Positions 47,895 through 55,729 of a stretch of DNA of 64,000 nucleotides are shown in pieces. Where the stretch lies: the NCBI RefSeq assembly GCF_024362695.1, contig NC_065417.1, positions 6,069,001 through 6,133,000 of the forward strand, in the 5' to 3' direction. Source of the stretch: Pectinophora gossypiella. Taxonomy: Eukaryota > Arthropoda > Insecta > Lepidoptera > Gelechiidae. A model generated the notes under the pieces. It did no database searches. It saw nothing but the letters and a program-made list of their open reading frames with translations, and was not told the DNA's origin. The stretch's first letter is position 1. Each line of letters begins with the position of its first letter. The position numbers and the translations under genes are program-made.

Positions 47895-50541
47895 TGCGTG
47901 TGCGTGTGCGTATGTATGTAACGCGCCGAGGTATGACGAATTTCTGTCTCAACGCGTGCATACAAACTCCCGGTTACCCGATATTTAATACTAACCAAAA
48001 TTTATAATCATAATTAATTGCGTGATAGTATAATTAATTGGCATAAAGTATTATGTAACATTCATCAATCAAAACTTCGAACTAAATAGGAAGCCGTAAC
48101 AGAATATCGATTTCGTGTAATTGAACTCTGAAAATAACCAAACGCTTTTATTTTATTAAGTACTTAACTCATAAAAGGACGAAGTCGATTCGAAACGTGT
48201 TTCTATTTCACTCATATAAGTAGGTACTTACCTGCTTAATCGTTTTAAAAAACATACGTTACTTATATTATGTTCAGCAGTGGGACGTATATAGGCTGTT
48301 TATGTATGTTATCTATGTACCTACTTATATTATGACCGCCTCTCTCTTAGCCGTAAAAACACCTCCACCAACTCGCAGAGGAGAAACGTGGTGGTGTATA
48401 CTCTATGCCTTCTCCGGTTGGCTGTATTGACTGACGTGCATTGTCTGTTTATGTTACGTTATACTTATGTATGGAAAAGAAACACGCTGATTAGAAATAA
48501 AAATAAAAAAGGATCTTCATTTGGAAGAAAATCACGTAACCAATACGAGTATGTTCAATTTAAAACCAATATAAAATGTCTGATATTAAACAAGTTTGAA
48601 GGCTAAACCTCGCAATTCTTCCATACTACTTCCGTCCAAACATCTATTGGTAAATCGAACCAATCTTCGTCGGATAAAAATTTAAAAAGTCGGGAATTGA
48701 TCTCCTGAAGCTAAATGGCTCATCATTTATTAATTCCAACCCCGAAGAGCGAGGAAGTCGTTCAAATATTTTGCCATTTGCAGTCGGGAACAAGGGAATT
48801 GTTTGGTGAAAAAGTTTCTTCGATATTTGTTTTTGGTAGGAAGAAATAACTCACTTATTTTGTTTTGCAGAACACGAACACTTGGTGAGTACTTATATTG
48901 AAGTCATAATGAAGAATTATGATGATTGAAAACCGGATTTAATTCAGCGTCGCAACAGTTAATCTAATGAGGGACTAAGGTACGTTACATAATTATTCAA
49001 AAATATGATGTACTTAATGACAGAGGCATTACACAGGGTATTAGTGACATCGTAACAAATATTCAAAACATAAATCTGGGTTAACAACATGTGGAATTTT
49101 CCGTCGCAAAATTCTATTTTTTGAGTTCTTTTAAATTATTTTTAGTTCCATACTTTTGCGACGGAATATTCCACTTGATAACTCCTCAGAATAATGATCT
49201 GATTCATCGTTCAAAGTTTTCGTTACAATGTCACTGACACTGTATACAAGTAAATGTTGGTTAATATTTGGATTAGATTTGTATATAATTATGTTGCTAC
49301 CTATATTGAAAGAACGTCTTTTTTTAAAAGAACGTCTAGGGGCCGAGGTTTTTCTTGCAGCTTCTTTTCCCCGGCGGATGAGATGTACTTACGTTATGTA
49401 AAAAGTGACGATTCAAAGTGTAACTATGTTACCTATTGAATAAAGATATTTTCGAATTTGAATTGCTTCCCTTTATTCTAATCGGAATAATAATGTTTGG
49501 AAGATGTGTTGTGTCTGTGTGTAATGACAAGAGTCAAAGATAAATGGTGCTTATGTCTGAAATCCATGAAATTGGAAAGCTAAACCAAGGCAGCGTTAGA
49601 AAGTGTCATATAGAGAGGTAATCAGAGCATAGCTTAACCTGGCGGTAATAGGAGCGTTTACCTTATATTTTTATTAAGGGACGTGTCCTGGGAAGTCCTT
49701 CATTTTTGTGAAAACGCGTGCATACAAACTCGAACATTACAAAATATTTTCGGCTCATATCGCCTTTGTGTACGCCAAGCTTTATTCCGTAATTTTCAGC
49801 TTGTTATCACGTCTCATCGACGTAATCAGAGGCGATATCCCGGCCGCGCTCCCAGGCCCTGTTAGTAATGTACGACGTAATTTAAGTCGACTAACGACTA
49901 GTAACGACTTGTTGGTACCCGTAGTTTGCGAACTGACGTAAAATATGCAAGGCTACTGTGACACGCGGCTGAGAGTGTTCTGATGTTGTTGAACTTACAA
50001 CGGCTGCAAATAAATATGTTATAGACTAGTCTGAAATTCATTGTTTCGAGACTACCCTCAAAATTCATTGCTTTAATTTAATCATGTATTGTCAAAGACA
50101 CCACGAAACCGCACCACTGAGGTGTCATTTACATATTTTTTTAGGTAACCACAACACAGTAATGAAGTTCAGATACAAAACTTATGCTTACTAAACTACA
50201 CATTCATATGTAACTTAAAAACTTGTACACCTAAACACGTGTGTTCCATAAATGTTATGCCTGTCGATTACCCGTCCCTTTCCCTTACTGCGGATAAGAG
50301 AATGACGGTTATATCTTAAAACAAAATTATCTGATACCTCCTAAGGTGTCTGTAGGAATCGGGGCCATTGACCCGTTGAAAAGTTTACTTACTAAATATA
50401 AAAAATAGTTGCTTACCAATGTATAAGCACATTTCCGTCTCTGAGTCTGGCGGCGTGTATGAAGTCGTTGCATAAACTGAAGTATTGCGTGAGGTTCTGG
50501 TCTGGGGAGTCAGAGGCCATGATGCACAGGTAGTGTTTATC
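26735..50541 (-). CDS. Atypical dual-specificity phosphatase, DUSP15/DUSP22-like (5' end outside)
   Basis: Exons on the minus strand: 50541-50417, 47145-47099, 44185-44055, 41944-41791, 36312-36133, 33592-33397 and 26879-26735. They join in phase into 326 codons including TGA. The protein reads HYLCIMASDSPDQNLTQYF, then the catalytic loop HCLAGMSRS (HCxxGxxRS; the Cys codon is split between exons 1 and 2), VRAGRAVANPNLGFQRQLQE and ERRRLKERYPSL, then a Ser/Pro-rich tail. The family removes phosphate from Tyr and Ser/Thr; DUSP22 acts in JNK and T-cell signalling. The order and wording fit Drosophila CG10089 as I recall it. The start exon(s), with the substrate-domain N-terminus, lie outside. 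One intron is a DNA transposon. The last two exons are less certain than the first five. Confidence 0.9.
27107..27420 (-). mobile_element. SINE family A, near full length
   Basis: It runs from CTTCTTCTTCTATCGTGTGG to GCTCAACCACTGGACCACGG on the plus strand, with TGCCAT on both sides (27101-27106, 27421-27426). The minus-strand head has the B box GGTTCGAATCCCGGTGGGG. Confidence 0.87.
28084..28250 (-). pseudogene. LINE fragment
   Basis: The minus strand reads LVQRLSVAVQRGNAASVMGS in one frame, a phrase I associate with RTE-type endonuclease-reverse transcriptases of Lepidoptera. Flanking frames are broken. Confidence 0.5.
28272..28348 (+). mobile_element. RTE LINE 3' tip
   Basis: GACCGATCGTCGTGGAGATC, then GGCCTATGCCCAGCAGTGGG, then a (GATGAT) end, matches in reverse the RTE fragment at 62312-62581. 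It is heavily 5'-truncated. Confidence 0.75.
28470..28675 (+). mobile_element. LINE-type retroposon tail
   Basis: It contains GGGCAGCAGCGGTATCAGTA and ends CGACAAGAGCGCAGCTCTTA followed by (GA)n. The ending recurs at 30795 and 41335 (plus) and 40320 (minus). Confidence 0.6.
29068..29214 (+). repeat. MITE family K
   Basis: GTCCAGTCATGAGCAATATC at the left is mirrored by TATTAGTACTCGTGACCGTA at the right. An inverted copy of the whole element is at 36498-36639. Confidence 0.7.
30071..30226. repeat. Palindromic MITE family G
   Basis: It begins GGTGTTAGTGACATCGTAAC and ends GTTACGACGTCACTAACACC, with GATATAAAC-type inner arms and ATCAAGTGGAATTTTCCGTC. Confidence 0.8.
30640..30795 (+). mobile_element. 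LINE-type retroposon tail
   Basis: CTACTCTGGGCGCCATCACA ... CCCTAAAAAAGTAGCATGG ... GACAAGAGCGTGGCTCTTA. A close copy is at 41205-41337. Confidence 0.65.
31122..32968. mobile_element. TIR DNA element L with dispersed end-motif arrays
   Basis: The ends AGGTAAACGCTCCTATTACC and GGCGTTAATAGGAGCGTTTA are inverted repeats next to TA. The inner end motif ATTACCGCCA recurs in the left part (31323, 31358, 31379) in one orientation and in the right part (32124, 32379, 32505, 32919, 32944) mainly in the other. The centre carries a 340-bp minisatellite. No transposase frame was seen. An end copy lies at 49613-49672. Confidence 0.75.
31686..32020 (+). repeat. Pyrimidine-rich minisatellite (GTCTGTCTCTGTCC units)
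   Basis: Imperfect 14-18-base units built from GTCTGTCTCTGTCCGTC repeat for about 335 bases on the plus strand. One strand is almost purely pyrimidine with regular G. Apparent reading frames here are repeat artefacts. Confidence 0.95.
33227..33345 (-). mobile_element. Diverged SINE-A 3' fragment
   Basis: TTTGGCGGCTCAATAATATA ... CCAAACCTGGTGTCAGGGGT resembles the SINE-A tail region; two rearranged pieces are joined. Confidence 0.5.
33397..33592 (-). CDS. Phosphatase tail exon (Ser/Pro/Ala-rich)
   Basis: The acceptor CCTTGTTCCAG (exon start 33592) or GATCAGCATCAG (start 33562) both fit the incoming phase; the donor is GTGAGA. It encodes SITRVTDAVGGGTAMAVGG, EYSRRRAASAPATPAA and SPASSPPGSPHRGA, with SRRRAAS as a basophilic kinase-like site. 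Low complexity points to a disordered cytoplasmic tail. It continues the tail of the 36133 exon. Confidence 0.75.
34578..35180 (+). pseudogene. Tc1-like transposase, truncated after the first catalytic Asp
   Basis: It starts MDTSPTEAAQVVALLDSG and has paired-like helix-turn-helix segments (VVAARLHLSLSSVHRVYKRY; RLKDRGLVPHKPA) and the start of the DDE domain (VLFSDECKI). At 35140 the sequence runs into the inverted copy, so the remaining catalytic residues are lost. It could give a DNA-binding-only protein of 200 residues; expression is unknown. Confidence 0.88.
35122..35565 (-). pseudogene. Second inverted copy of the Tc1 transposase N-terminus
   Basis: 147 codons repeat the same start and DNA-binding part, differing by one visible substitution (RRVAISDS against RRVAVSDS), and end at the palindrome spacer (WSYLQNRHHS). 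No catalytic domain. Confidence 0.88.
36133..36312 (-). CDS. Phosphatase exon (PTG|VCRTGSKRQ... Ser/Thr-rich)
   Basis: The acceptor TTTTTTTGCGCAG starts it and GTGAGT ends it; 180 bases, phases 1 and 1. Joined to the previous exon it completes CPTGVCRTG, as in the fly homologue, then a disordered tail SGSGDSATTGLKRSPST and STTSTASGYRPRSSP. The basic-serine pattern suggests phosphorylation. Confidence 0.85.
36498..36639 (-). repeat. MITE family K, inverted copy
   Basis: ACGGTCACGAGCATTAATAT at the left and AATATATTGCTCATGACTG-like sequence (TTATATTGCTCATGACTGTA) at the right; it matches 29068-29214 in reverse. Confidence 0.7.
37030..37360 (-). pseudogene. LINE ORF2 C-terminus fragment
   Basis: The minus strand reads CGHPDQTISHIVNECPLHRF and IAELHCVTDAAETWL, the zinc-knuckle tail typical of insect non-LTR ORF2 proteins. 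The 5' part is missing. Confidence 0.65.
37363..37740 (+). pseudogene. LINE ORF2 C-terminus with C2H2 finger
   Basis: It reads RNLTACDISHERWEDLAVLR, EWRHCVKTGMANFEQNRL and a finger CLQCDRVFRTKFGFASHIRAH, ending EKRD and TGA. These motifs occur at the end of the lepidopteran LINE proteins often mislabelled craniofacial development protein 2. The reverse transcriptase itself is missing. Confidence 0.7.
37895..38162 (+). mobile_element. Retroposon D (LINE 3' end) with poly-A
   Basis: From CCAATCAGCTCGCGACATCA through GAGGTTCGCGCCCAGCTGAG and CTGTTGTCTTAAACGTTG to AATAAGTCACGTC and an A run. It matches 40533-40848 and 61008-61176. Confidence 0.78.
38170..38262. repeat. CG-rich palindromic MITE, family E (partial)
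   Basis: CGTCGATATAATTCGCGCCG then GGGGTTATGTAACCGTACC are the right arm of the family; the left arm is short. Confidence 0.5.
39132..39555 (+). mobile_element. Non-autonomous Helitron
   Basis: It starts TCTAAATATATAAAAGGAG after an A and ends GCGGGCAAAAGCTAG before a T, the A^T insertion rule with 5' TC and 3' CTRR ends. Internal repeats ACGGGAACGGGAATTAGCGG and ACGGAAACGGGAGTTAGCGG are typical of lepidopteran Helitrons. No Rep/helicase coding. Confidence 0.82.
40280..40860 (-). pseudogene. RTE-type ORF2 C-terminus broken by a retroposon
   Basis: The minus strand reads GTMIGHLIRHDEFIKNIIEG, KGRPRRASCNRLMKRL and WNGNFYTDKSVAL, the C-terminal signature of lepidopteran RTE-like proteins, 40280-40521. 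It is split at 40533 by an inserted retroposon D copy flanked by CCTATCTTGTC. Confidence 0.75.
40533..40848 (+). mobile_element. Retroposon D insertion with 11-bp target duplication
   Basis: CCTATCTTGTC lies at 40522-40532 and 40849-40859. The insert runs from AGGCAGCCAATCAGCTGG to AATAAGTCACGTC plus an A run, so it moved by target-primed reverse transcription. It defines the real ends of this short, 316-bp unit. Confidence 0.9.
41205..41337 (+). mobile_element. LINE-type retroposon tail
   Basis: ATTACTCTGGGCGCCATCCA ... CCCTAAAAAAAGTAGCATG ... GACAAGAGCGTGGCTCTTAA, then (GATGAT). Copy of 30640-30795. Confidence 0.65.
41350..41491 (-). repeat. MITE family I copy
   Basis: TAAAAAGAGCTTTATTACCT ... 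ATCCCGGGAACGGCACATCC, the reverse of 9871-10066. Confidence 0.6.
41791..41944 (-). CDS. Phosphatase exon (ERRRLKERYPSL...GRQCPTG)
   Basis: The acceptor CCATCTACCAG starts it and GTAATA follows. It encodes ERRRLKERYPSLALADRD, AALDSYQTMLNQKTICEG and KCSMGRQCPTG, a cysteine-bearing segment after the catalytic domain that matches the fly homologue. 51 codons plus one base. Confidence 0.92.
42567..42842 (+). mobile_element. SINE family A with a small internal deletion
   Basis: GTGGTTGAGCGTTGGGCTC and GGTTCGATTCCCGGTGGGG head, core CCGTTGGTGCCGG, and a tail in which the segment between AGTAACCCTGA and TGAAGAATACGATAGAAG is lost. Confidence 0.85.
42843..43707 (-). other. Intron sequence, no gene recognised
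   Basis: It includes a stretch resembling a LINE (43380-43560: AGCCCATTCCATTCCTTGGC, TGTCAACCAAGTAAGGATGG) without a usable frame. Confidence 0.4.
43708..44036 (-). mobile_element. SINE family C, head truncated beside an exon
   Basis: It matches 3087-3441 from CTCCCTAGCATTATCCCG to GAGAGGCAAGCG, then stops. The phosphatase donor site lies 17 bases further on, so the intron boundary and SINE nearly touch. Confidence 0.82.
44055..44185 (-). CDS. Phosphatase exon (IMSVTPLTWREALKVVRAGR...)
   Basis: It begins ATATAATGTCGG after the acceptor CCGACGGTACAG and ends before GTAAGT. 131 bases. It encodes SVTPLTWREALKVVRAGR and AVANPNLGFQRQLQEFE, the signature after the P-loop in DUSP15/22. The first base (44185) is the last base of the transposon that forms the upstream intron. 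Confidence 0.93.
44398..44726. repeat. Array of GTATCA/TTGACAC motifs near the transposon end
   Basis: GTATCAGTTGACACC (44397), GTGTAAATTGATACAAG (44424), TATCAATTGACACAA (44626), GTGTCAAGTGG (44662) and GTGTAAAATGATACATG (44702) are variants of one bipartite motif in both orientations. They resemble the inner end of the TIR (AAAGTAATACAA) and may be transposase-binding sites. Confidence 0.5.
45548..45650 (-). mobile_element. SINE-A 3' fragment
   Basis: TCTTCTTCTTCTATCGTGTG ... TCAACCCTAGTGTCAGGGTT ... CCGCCATAGGCCCCTGAC. It is nested in the intron transposon. Confidence 0.8.
45860..45960 (-). mobile_element. RTE LINE 3' tail fragment
   Basis: CCCACTGCTGGGCAAAGGCC then CTTTCCATCTTTCACAGTC, reading as the RTE C-terminus on the minus strand. 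Similar to 52385-52600. Confidence 0.65.
46195..46450 (+). pseudogene. Degenerate LINE (RNase H-like) fragment
   Basis: One frame reads LAMKAAFNLPPLNLHVIKK and a shifted one KTAMLRAKGRRLTTVMTNL, resembling the RNase H region of jockey-like LINEs, with stops and frameshifts. Confidence 0.45.
47099..47145 (-). CDS. Phosphatase 47-nt exon with the catalytic P-loop
   Basis: It starts after TATATTACCCCACAG and its first base completes TG+C, the catalytic Cys codon. It encodes LAGMSRSVTVAVAY and, with the donor used here, two further codons ATC T.. The reading HCLAGMSRS is the HCxxGxxRS loop. It ends 4 bases before the transposon-internal donor becomes intron (last exon base 47099). A SINE-B tail begins 35 bases upstream. 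Confidence 0.9.
47181..47478 (-). mobile_element. SINE family B with 12-bp target duplication
   Basis: Flanked by ATTTATTATAGT at 47169-47180 and 47479-47490. The minus strand has the A-box-like GGTGGCGCAGCGG, then a 5S-rRNA-like GAAGTTAAGCAAC (47430-47418) and GGATGGGTGACC (47397-47386), the shared SINE core, and a (GATGAT) tail with GCAGTGGGGACATTAATGGG. Confidence 0.88.
47818..47919 (+). repeat. (GT)n microsatellite with GTGCGT variants
   Basis: About 100 bases of alternating purine-pyrimidine, a Z-DNA-prone tract. Long reading frames here are artefacts. Confidence 0.95.
48275..48440 (+). mobile_element. SINE/RTE tail pieces
   Basis: CAGCAGTGGGACGTATATAG and, out of normal order, AGCCGTAAAAACACCTCCAC then CCTTCTCCGGTTGGCTG, both also found in order at 60360-60700. 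Confidence 0.55.
49031..49246. repeat. Palindromic MITE family G
   Basis: TTAGTGACATCGTAACAAAT ... GGAATTTTCCGTCGCAAAAT mirrored by TTTTGCGACGGAATATTCC ... TTTTCGTTACAATGTCACTG. Confidence 0.8.
49613..49672 (-). mobile_element. End of TIR element L
   Basis: AGCATAGCTTAACCTGGCGG then TAATAGGAGCGTTTACCTTA is the inverse of the left end at 31120-31175. The rest of this copy was not found. Confidence 0.75.
50236..50366 (+). repeat. TIR element J, right part
   Basis: GTGTTCCATAAATGTTATGC ... GGTGTCTGTAGGAATCGGGG, matching 21218-21325. Confidence 0.7.
50417..50541 (-). CDS. Phosphatase exon (DKHYLCIMASDSPDQNL...VLIHC)
   Basis: The acceptor CTTGTCCCCAG starts it and the donor GTAAGC ends it; 125 bases from phase 0 to phase 2. 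It encodes DKHYLCIMASDSPDQNLTQY, with the general-acid Asp region (ASDSP), then FSLCNDFIHAARLRDG and NVLIH plus the first two bases of the catalytic Cys codon. Upstream exons were not found before 64000. Confidence 0.93.
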
Positions 50542-51026
50542 CTGGGGACAAGAATAAATCATCAGTTGTTAGGTATATTAGTGTTGTTAGATTCCTTACA
50601 GCAACTCTTTCTCGGCTACACATGTCCAGAAACTGCAGTAGTTTCAGGCGGATGAGACCTTCGACAAAAAACGGACGAAAGAAAAAAGAGGAACATAAAA
50701 AGGGTCTGTGATGTGAAACTCATAATGTAACTTACCAACTTGTACACCATCATGGTATGCAAGTAAAGACTAAGTACTGTTATTTTTGAGAGTTAAGTAT
50801 GCATGTTAAGAATTGGCGAAACGACGTAAATTGACGCAAAATCGAAATGACGTAAATTCAAGAATGTTACTTACATTGACCTTCAACAAGTTTATCCATG
50901 ATACTTTGAATAAATGATTCTGATTTCTGAATGTAATAATGCATCATTCCTATCTATTATTTGTGTAGCTACAGCTATACCTATTAGTGTCCACGATTCA
51001 CTATACGTATATACCTACTGAATTAT

Positions 51027-51200
51027 ATAGGCTGTTAGAGACATCGCAACGAAATCTTTGAAGGATAATTCAGCTCAGTTAATATCAAGTGGACTTTTAC
51101 ATCGAAAAAGTATAGATTTGAAAATCCACTTAAGATTAACTCAAAATCATGGTCCAAATTATCCCCCTTAGTATCCGATGTCATTCTTTCACACCCTGCA
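51027..51200. repeat. Palindromic MITE family G
   Basis: CTGTTAGAGACATCGCAACG ... TTAATATCAAGTGGAC mirrored by ATCCACTTAAGATTAAC ... CATTCTTTCACACCCTG. Confidence 0.72.
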
Positions 51201-51639
51201 TTTATCATGAAAGTTTCCCTTTACCGCTCATAATAAGTTGTTTCATAACTTGAGAGCTAGTTCCTCATTTTAAATTATTAATGGATCGCGGGACGGGCAT
51301 TGTTGTAGAAATACTCATAGTTTATGTACAAGATTTTATATACAAGGTCAGTGTAGCAGTTGCTGTACTACTTATTATATTCGAGATTAAGTTCAAAGTT
51401 GAAGGATAATCCAGATGGACGCAGATGTTAAAATAACCTTCCTTAAAACAAGCTAAGTATTTTTTTCTTTTTTAAGTATTTGAGGTCGCGTTACATTACC
51501 TACGTTCATATTTGTTATAAACAGCCTAATTAATAATTAATCCTACCTAACTACATAAAACTTCTTCAAAATGTAGTTTATTTTCATAGGTTAGTCTTCT
51601 TCATCACTAATTATTATTAAAATATAATCTAATAGGCTC

Positions 51640-52280
51640 GCCCGTAAATGGCTGCTGTAATTCTATGCACACCTGCCTACCCCTTCGGGATAACAGGAGT
51701 GATGCTGTGTTGTTGTTTTGTTGTGATAATGCCTAAGCCTACTTCTATTCAGGGTAAAGGTATCGAAATCCGATTGTTTTGGCTCCCGGGAAATAAAAAA
51801 TACTTTTCTTCTCTTTATTACGTTGTAGGAGGCACAAATTGCATTATAGTTGGGTACGAGTTAGTCGGAAGCAGGCTACGTAAGGTATTAACCTCCCTAC
51901 GGCGCCGTGATGGGGACCTCGCGGCAAAAATAAAATGTAAGTGTAAGTTTTAAAAGTAATTGTTAACTACTTTTTTTAAGTATATACTTATACGTGTAAG
52001 TTTAAACTTACACCGTAAGTATATACCTATTGTTACCAAATATTTTTTTTAAAAGACTTGGGTAGTCCTTTGTTGTATGTTTCTTCTGTGCAATAAAGTA
52101 TTGTATATTGTATTGTTTTGTACTTAAATTCATAATTTTTAAAATGTAAGTGTAAATTTTAAAAGTAATTGGTAGGTTGTTATTGTTATCAAATTATATT
52201 TTAAAAATACATAGATATTCCTTTGTTGTATGTTTCTTCTGTGCAATAAAGTATTGTATATTGTATTGTAAGTAAATTCA
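51640..52280 (+). repeat. Two tandem LINE-type 3' tails
   Basis: The segment AATGTAAGTGTAAATTTTAA ... CTTTGTTGTATGTTTCTTCT + GTGCAATAAAGTATTGTATA occurs twice (about 51930-52118 and 52139-52271). The first is preceded by a remnant frame with AGTTAGTCGGAAGCAGGC. Confidence 0.65.
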
Positions 52281-52384
52281 TAGTCTTCTTTAATTTCGGA
52301 ACGTCGGAACACTCATCGCGTGCGCAATTTAATTATAACAAAACCCTACAGTTATTTTTAGTTGTAAGCCGTGACTTATCTTAT

Positions 52385-52600
52385 CTAGCCTAAAGTATCT
52401 CACTGCTGGGCAAAGGCCTCCCTCCATTTCTTCCAGGACTCTCTCTCCAGTGCTTCCTTCGGCCAGCCTTTCAGGAAAGCGTCCAAGTCGTCGCGCCATC
52501 TCCGCCTCGGTCTGCCTCGCCAGCGTCTGTCTCTATTCCGGAGACCGTTCTGTGGTGATCTTAGTCCACAGGTCGATATGTCATCTCATCACATGTCGGG
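52385..52600 (-). pseudogene. RTE ORF2 C-terminus fragment
   Basis: The minus strand reads GLRNRDRRWRGRPRRRWRDD, LDAFLKGWPKEALERESW and KKWREAFAQQ, the standard end of insect RTE-like proteins; the 5' part is missing. Confidence 0.75.
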
Positions 52601-52984
52601 AAGCCGTGACTTATTGTTGCAGATTAGTCTCACTGATTTGTCAACAAAAACGTAACATTTACGCAAAAAATAAATTCATAAAAAATTAAAACAAGTGCCT
52701 AACGCTTAAATATGAAGCTTATCATGGCGGTTGTTGGATGACCCACTATTTACTTTCGCAAGATAACCGGAGGACGACGTTGTCAAGATAATTAGCAGAT
52801 AAAAGCCTCAGGCCTTGACGAGATTAATGGTGGCTTTTAAGAAGCGTCATCATTCCAGCTACCTACTTTACGAACCTTTACGGCCTGCGCAGACGGCGCG
52901 ATGAGGTGGAGCGGTCTTTTGACCGCCAACGTGTGCGTTGACGATTCGCTTTGTAGATACTATCTTTCGATGCAAAATACGCTA

Positions 52985-53245
52985 GTTCCCAACTAGTCAA
53001 ATCAGTTACTTTTTACTAAACGTCAAAACACGAAATGAATATGGAATTTGTATGAAAAAGCACACTGTGAAATCATAGAAAAATGTGACAAAACGTCGTA
53101 CTTATTATTACGTTTTTCTTGATTAAAATTCATAAATAAGTTAAATAGAAAAAGAAAATCGTTTTCGTTAGTTTTACATCTGTATTTATTTAGTAATCAG
53201 AATATTATATTTTATTTTGAACCTATTACACGACCCAATTGTCCA
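52985..53245 (-). repeat. Dispersed repeat family H, inverted copy
   Basis: TAGTTCCCAACTAGTCAAAT ... CTAAACGTCAAAACACGAAA ... ACACGACCCAATTG, the reverse of 5300-5612 in the same order. Confidence 0.72.
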
Positions 53246-53579
53246 ACCCACCCAGCCATGTCGGAGCAGGCCCTTAACCTCAATGCAGAGGCGGTGCGGC
53301 GTGTACGATTACAGGTTTTAGCAACGTTCGCGACTCTCTACAACCCTTTACGTAACTACACAAAAATTGTCCATGTCTTACATGGGCTAGTAGTAGGCAG
53401 TTTCACTATGCGAGGACAATGCGGCTTCATTTCATACTAAGAAAAAAACTGATTCTGGTCTGTGTAACACTGTTGTACATGGAAGAAAATGTTTTAATAA
53501 TTTTATTTCATACAAACTCCCGCTTCTCGTAATGAAGCGCTTGACATAAGGCTTCAACGTTTTTTATATAACATAACAC

Positions 53580-53705
53580 AAATAGCCTGTATACGTCCCA
53601 CTGCACAGGCCTCCCCTCAATCAACCGGAGGGGGTATGGAGCATACTCCACCACGCTGCTCCAATGCGGGTTGGTGGAGTATGCTCCGTACCCCCTCAAC
53701 GTCAA
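53580..53705 (-). mobile_element. SINE/RTE tail with internal hairpin
   Basis: AGCCTGTATACGTCCCACTG tail then AGGGGGTATGGAGCATACTC and its near-inverse GAGTATGCTCCGTACCCCCT, forming a 25-bp-arm hairpin. Confidence 0.7.
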
Positions 53706-54089
53706 TGTTGGTCGACGTTTTTTAAATCATCATAAATTATATAATTATTAATAAGTATTTATTTATGCGAACTTTGCGAACTTATTTTCCACTTTCAAAA
53801 CATTAAGACTACCTACAAGAAAACAAGAACAAAAGAAGATGAATTTCAAGCTAGAAAGGTTGATTTATGAAGGCACTAAATGGGGTAACATGAGAACCCT
53901 CAAATGTTGAAGATGAAGAGGTTTGTTTATATACTTATCGTAACTCTGTCTCGTATATTCCGCTGTTGTCTAGTAAACACTTTTCGGAGGTGACATTGAA
54001 TAATATTTATGTTATTATGCTGTCTTTCAAGTGTATAAAACAAAATAAATATGTTTGTTCGGAAATTATTTCTCGTATTCTGCATAATA

Positions 54090-54371
54090 TAATCAACCCC
54101 CCAGCATTATCCCAGTTTTTTACAAGAACCAGCTTAACCTGAAGATTTGACAGGTCCGGTTTTTTACAGAAACGACTGCCTGTCTGACATTTCAACCCGC
54201 GAAGGGAAAACCAGCCCAATACAGGTTAGGTCTCACTTACCTCCAAAAATGCATTTCTCGGGAATGTGGGTTTCCTCACGATGTTTTCCTTCACCGTGCT
54301 CAGCACGTGATAATCATTTATGATCCAAACATGACTTCGAAAACAACGTTCTACCAACTGGGCTACCGCGG
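54090..54371 (-). mobile_element. SINE family C with 13-bp target duplication
   Basis: ATTCTGCATAATA lies at 54077-54089 and 54372-54384. The head CCGCGGTAGCCCAGTTGGTA is on the minus strand. It lacks the segment around the B box seen in the other copies. Confidence 0.87.
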
Positions 54372-54384
54372 ATTCTGCATAATA

Positions 54385-54726
54385 GTATAATATAAAATAC
54401 TTTATTGTACAAAAGGAACATACATCATGTATGTTTTTTTTTTACAAAAAGTACAAAAGAAGCATTTATTACTTAGGTAGCGCTTATTTCACAATGTACT
54501 TATACCTAATTGCTTAGCATCTATGTATAGTTGACTTTATAAACGTTTTATCATTAATAAATAACTGACTGAGGGATCTATCTATGTTCTTTAAAAATTA
54601 GCATGTTTTGATGAACAATCACCATGAAAAATAAACAATTATAGGCGCCGCGCAGGCGAGATCAGCAGGTGAGATCAAATATGAGTATTCGAATGAAACG
54701 GCGTTCAATTTCAAAATTCGAACATA
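54385..54726. other. AT-rich spacer, nothing recognised
   Basis: No frame or repeat match was found here. Confidence 0.4.
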
Positions 54727-55423
54727 TCGACGGTAAAAAGCAATCCTGCTGTAACCCACAAAATGCAAAATGTTCACCAGAGCCCAAAAACTTTTGAAAA
54801 ATTTGAAAAAAAATCATATCTCCTAAACTATTACGCCTATAAATGTGATTTTTAGAACCAAAATGTATTTTTTGATTATCTATCAAGTCAAATACCTAAA
54901 ATTTACTAGAAGTTAATTTAAGCCTATGTTTGTGTGGGTTACAGCAATCGCACTTTTTTTTCTGTTACACAAAGTTGCTGTAAATGAAGCTGGTAAATGT
55001 ATGGGCCACTCAAAATCAAGTACTTTATTTATACGCAAAATTGCTGTAAATCACTTATAATAACTATTACTATATAGCAATTTTGATGTAAATGTCACAA
55101 GTCTGTGTTAGCTGGTGCACTTAATTGTTTTAACTAACAGAAGTTGTGAAATGATAATAAAATTAAAATGATGTAAGTATGGAATGACAATTATATGAAG
55201 TCATTTTAAAATGTTAAAGAACATAAACCCACTAATAAATAGCTAAATTATGAAATAAAAAATTACCATCTTGCATACATCTAAGCAACAATAGTGTATT
55301 CCGCCCGCTTAAAGCACGGGAAATACTACCTGTAGCGTGCTATACTATTTAACAGGTAAATTGTGAGATCAAAAAATTATAGACACTACTCCTACCTAGG
55401 TATCTATTGAAGAAAATACTTCT

Positions 55424-55545
55424 GTAGATTTGCCGCAAATGGCATTATTTACTTGGCTAGACAAATGGGGGCGCTGAGGGCGCGTACCCGGTACAAAATA
55501 TAAGACAACAGGCCTGAGGGTGCCCAGTTAGGCAGATTAGCCGCT
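55424..55545 (-). mobile_element. Retroposon D tail fragment
   Basis: AGATTTGCCGCAAATGGCAT ... CCCGGTACAAAATATAAG ... CAACAGGCCTGAGGGTGCCC, reversed relative to 61008-61176. Confidence 0.75.
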
Positions 55546-55729
55546 GTACTTAAAGCTTTGACGGTACTCGGAAGCCAACCTTTTTCTGCAGCTACCCACT
55601 CTGCGACCTGAGGCGTAAAGTAGGAGGTGTATTTTAAAGTACTCTCTTGCGCGGTGACAAACGATACCACCGTTACCGCTCCTAAGACAGCGAGTCTCAC
55701 CGGGAAGGGAGTGGTAGCTAATGCTCTGT

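Larger units (their letters stand above)
47479..50416 (-). other. Phosphatase intron, upstream part
   Basis: It holds a GT microsatellite (47818-47919), an RTE-type SINE tail (48275-48440), MITE G (49031-49246), a LINE 3' end (49325-49462), an element L end (49613-49672) and element J (50236-50366). No exon is seen. Confidence 0.65.
50542..54089. other. Phosphatase 5' intron or intergenic DNA with repeats
   Basis: MITE G (51027-51200), duplicated LINE tails (51640-52280), RTE C-terminus (52385-52600), repeat H (52985-53245), a SINE/RTE hairpin (53580-53705). A short open frame at 53258-53440 (MSEQALNLNAEAVRRVRL) is unsupported. Confidence 0.55.

Noticed and set aside
47730..48007. Open frames over the GT microsatellite
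   Set aside because: CVCVCV / THTHTH strings are a direct product of the dinucleotide repeat.
53258..53440. 60-codon frame MSEQALNLNAEAVRRVRL...
   Set aside because: Looks coding at first glance, but it abuts repeat H, has no homology I recognise and no splice sites linked to a neighbour.
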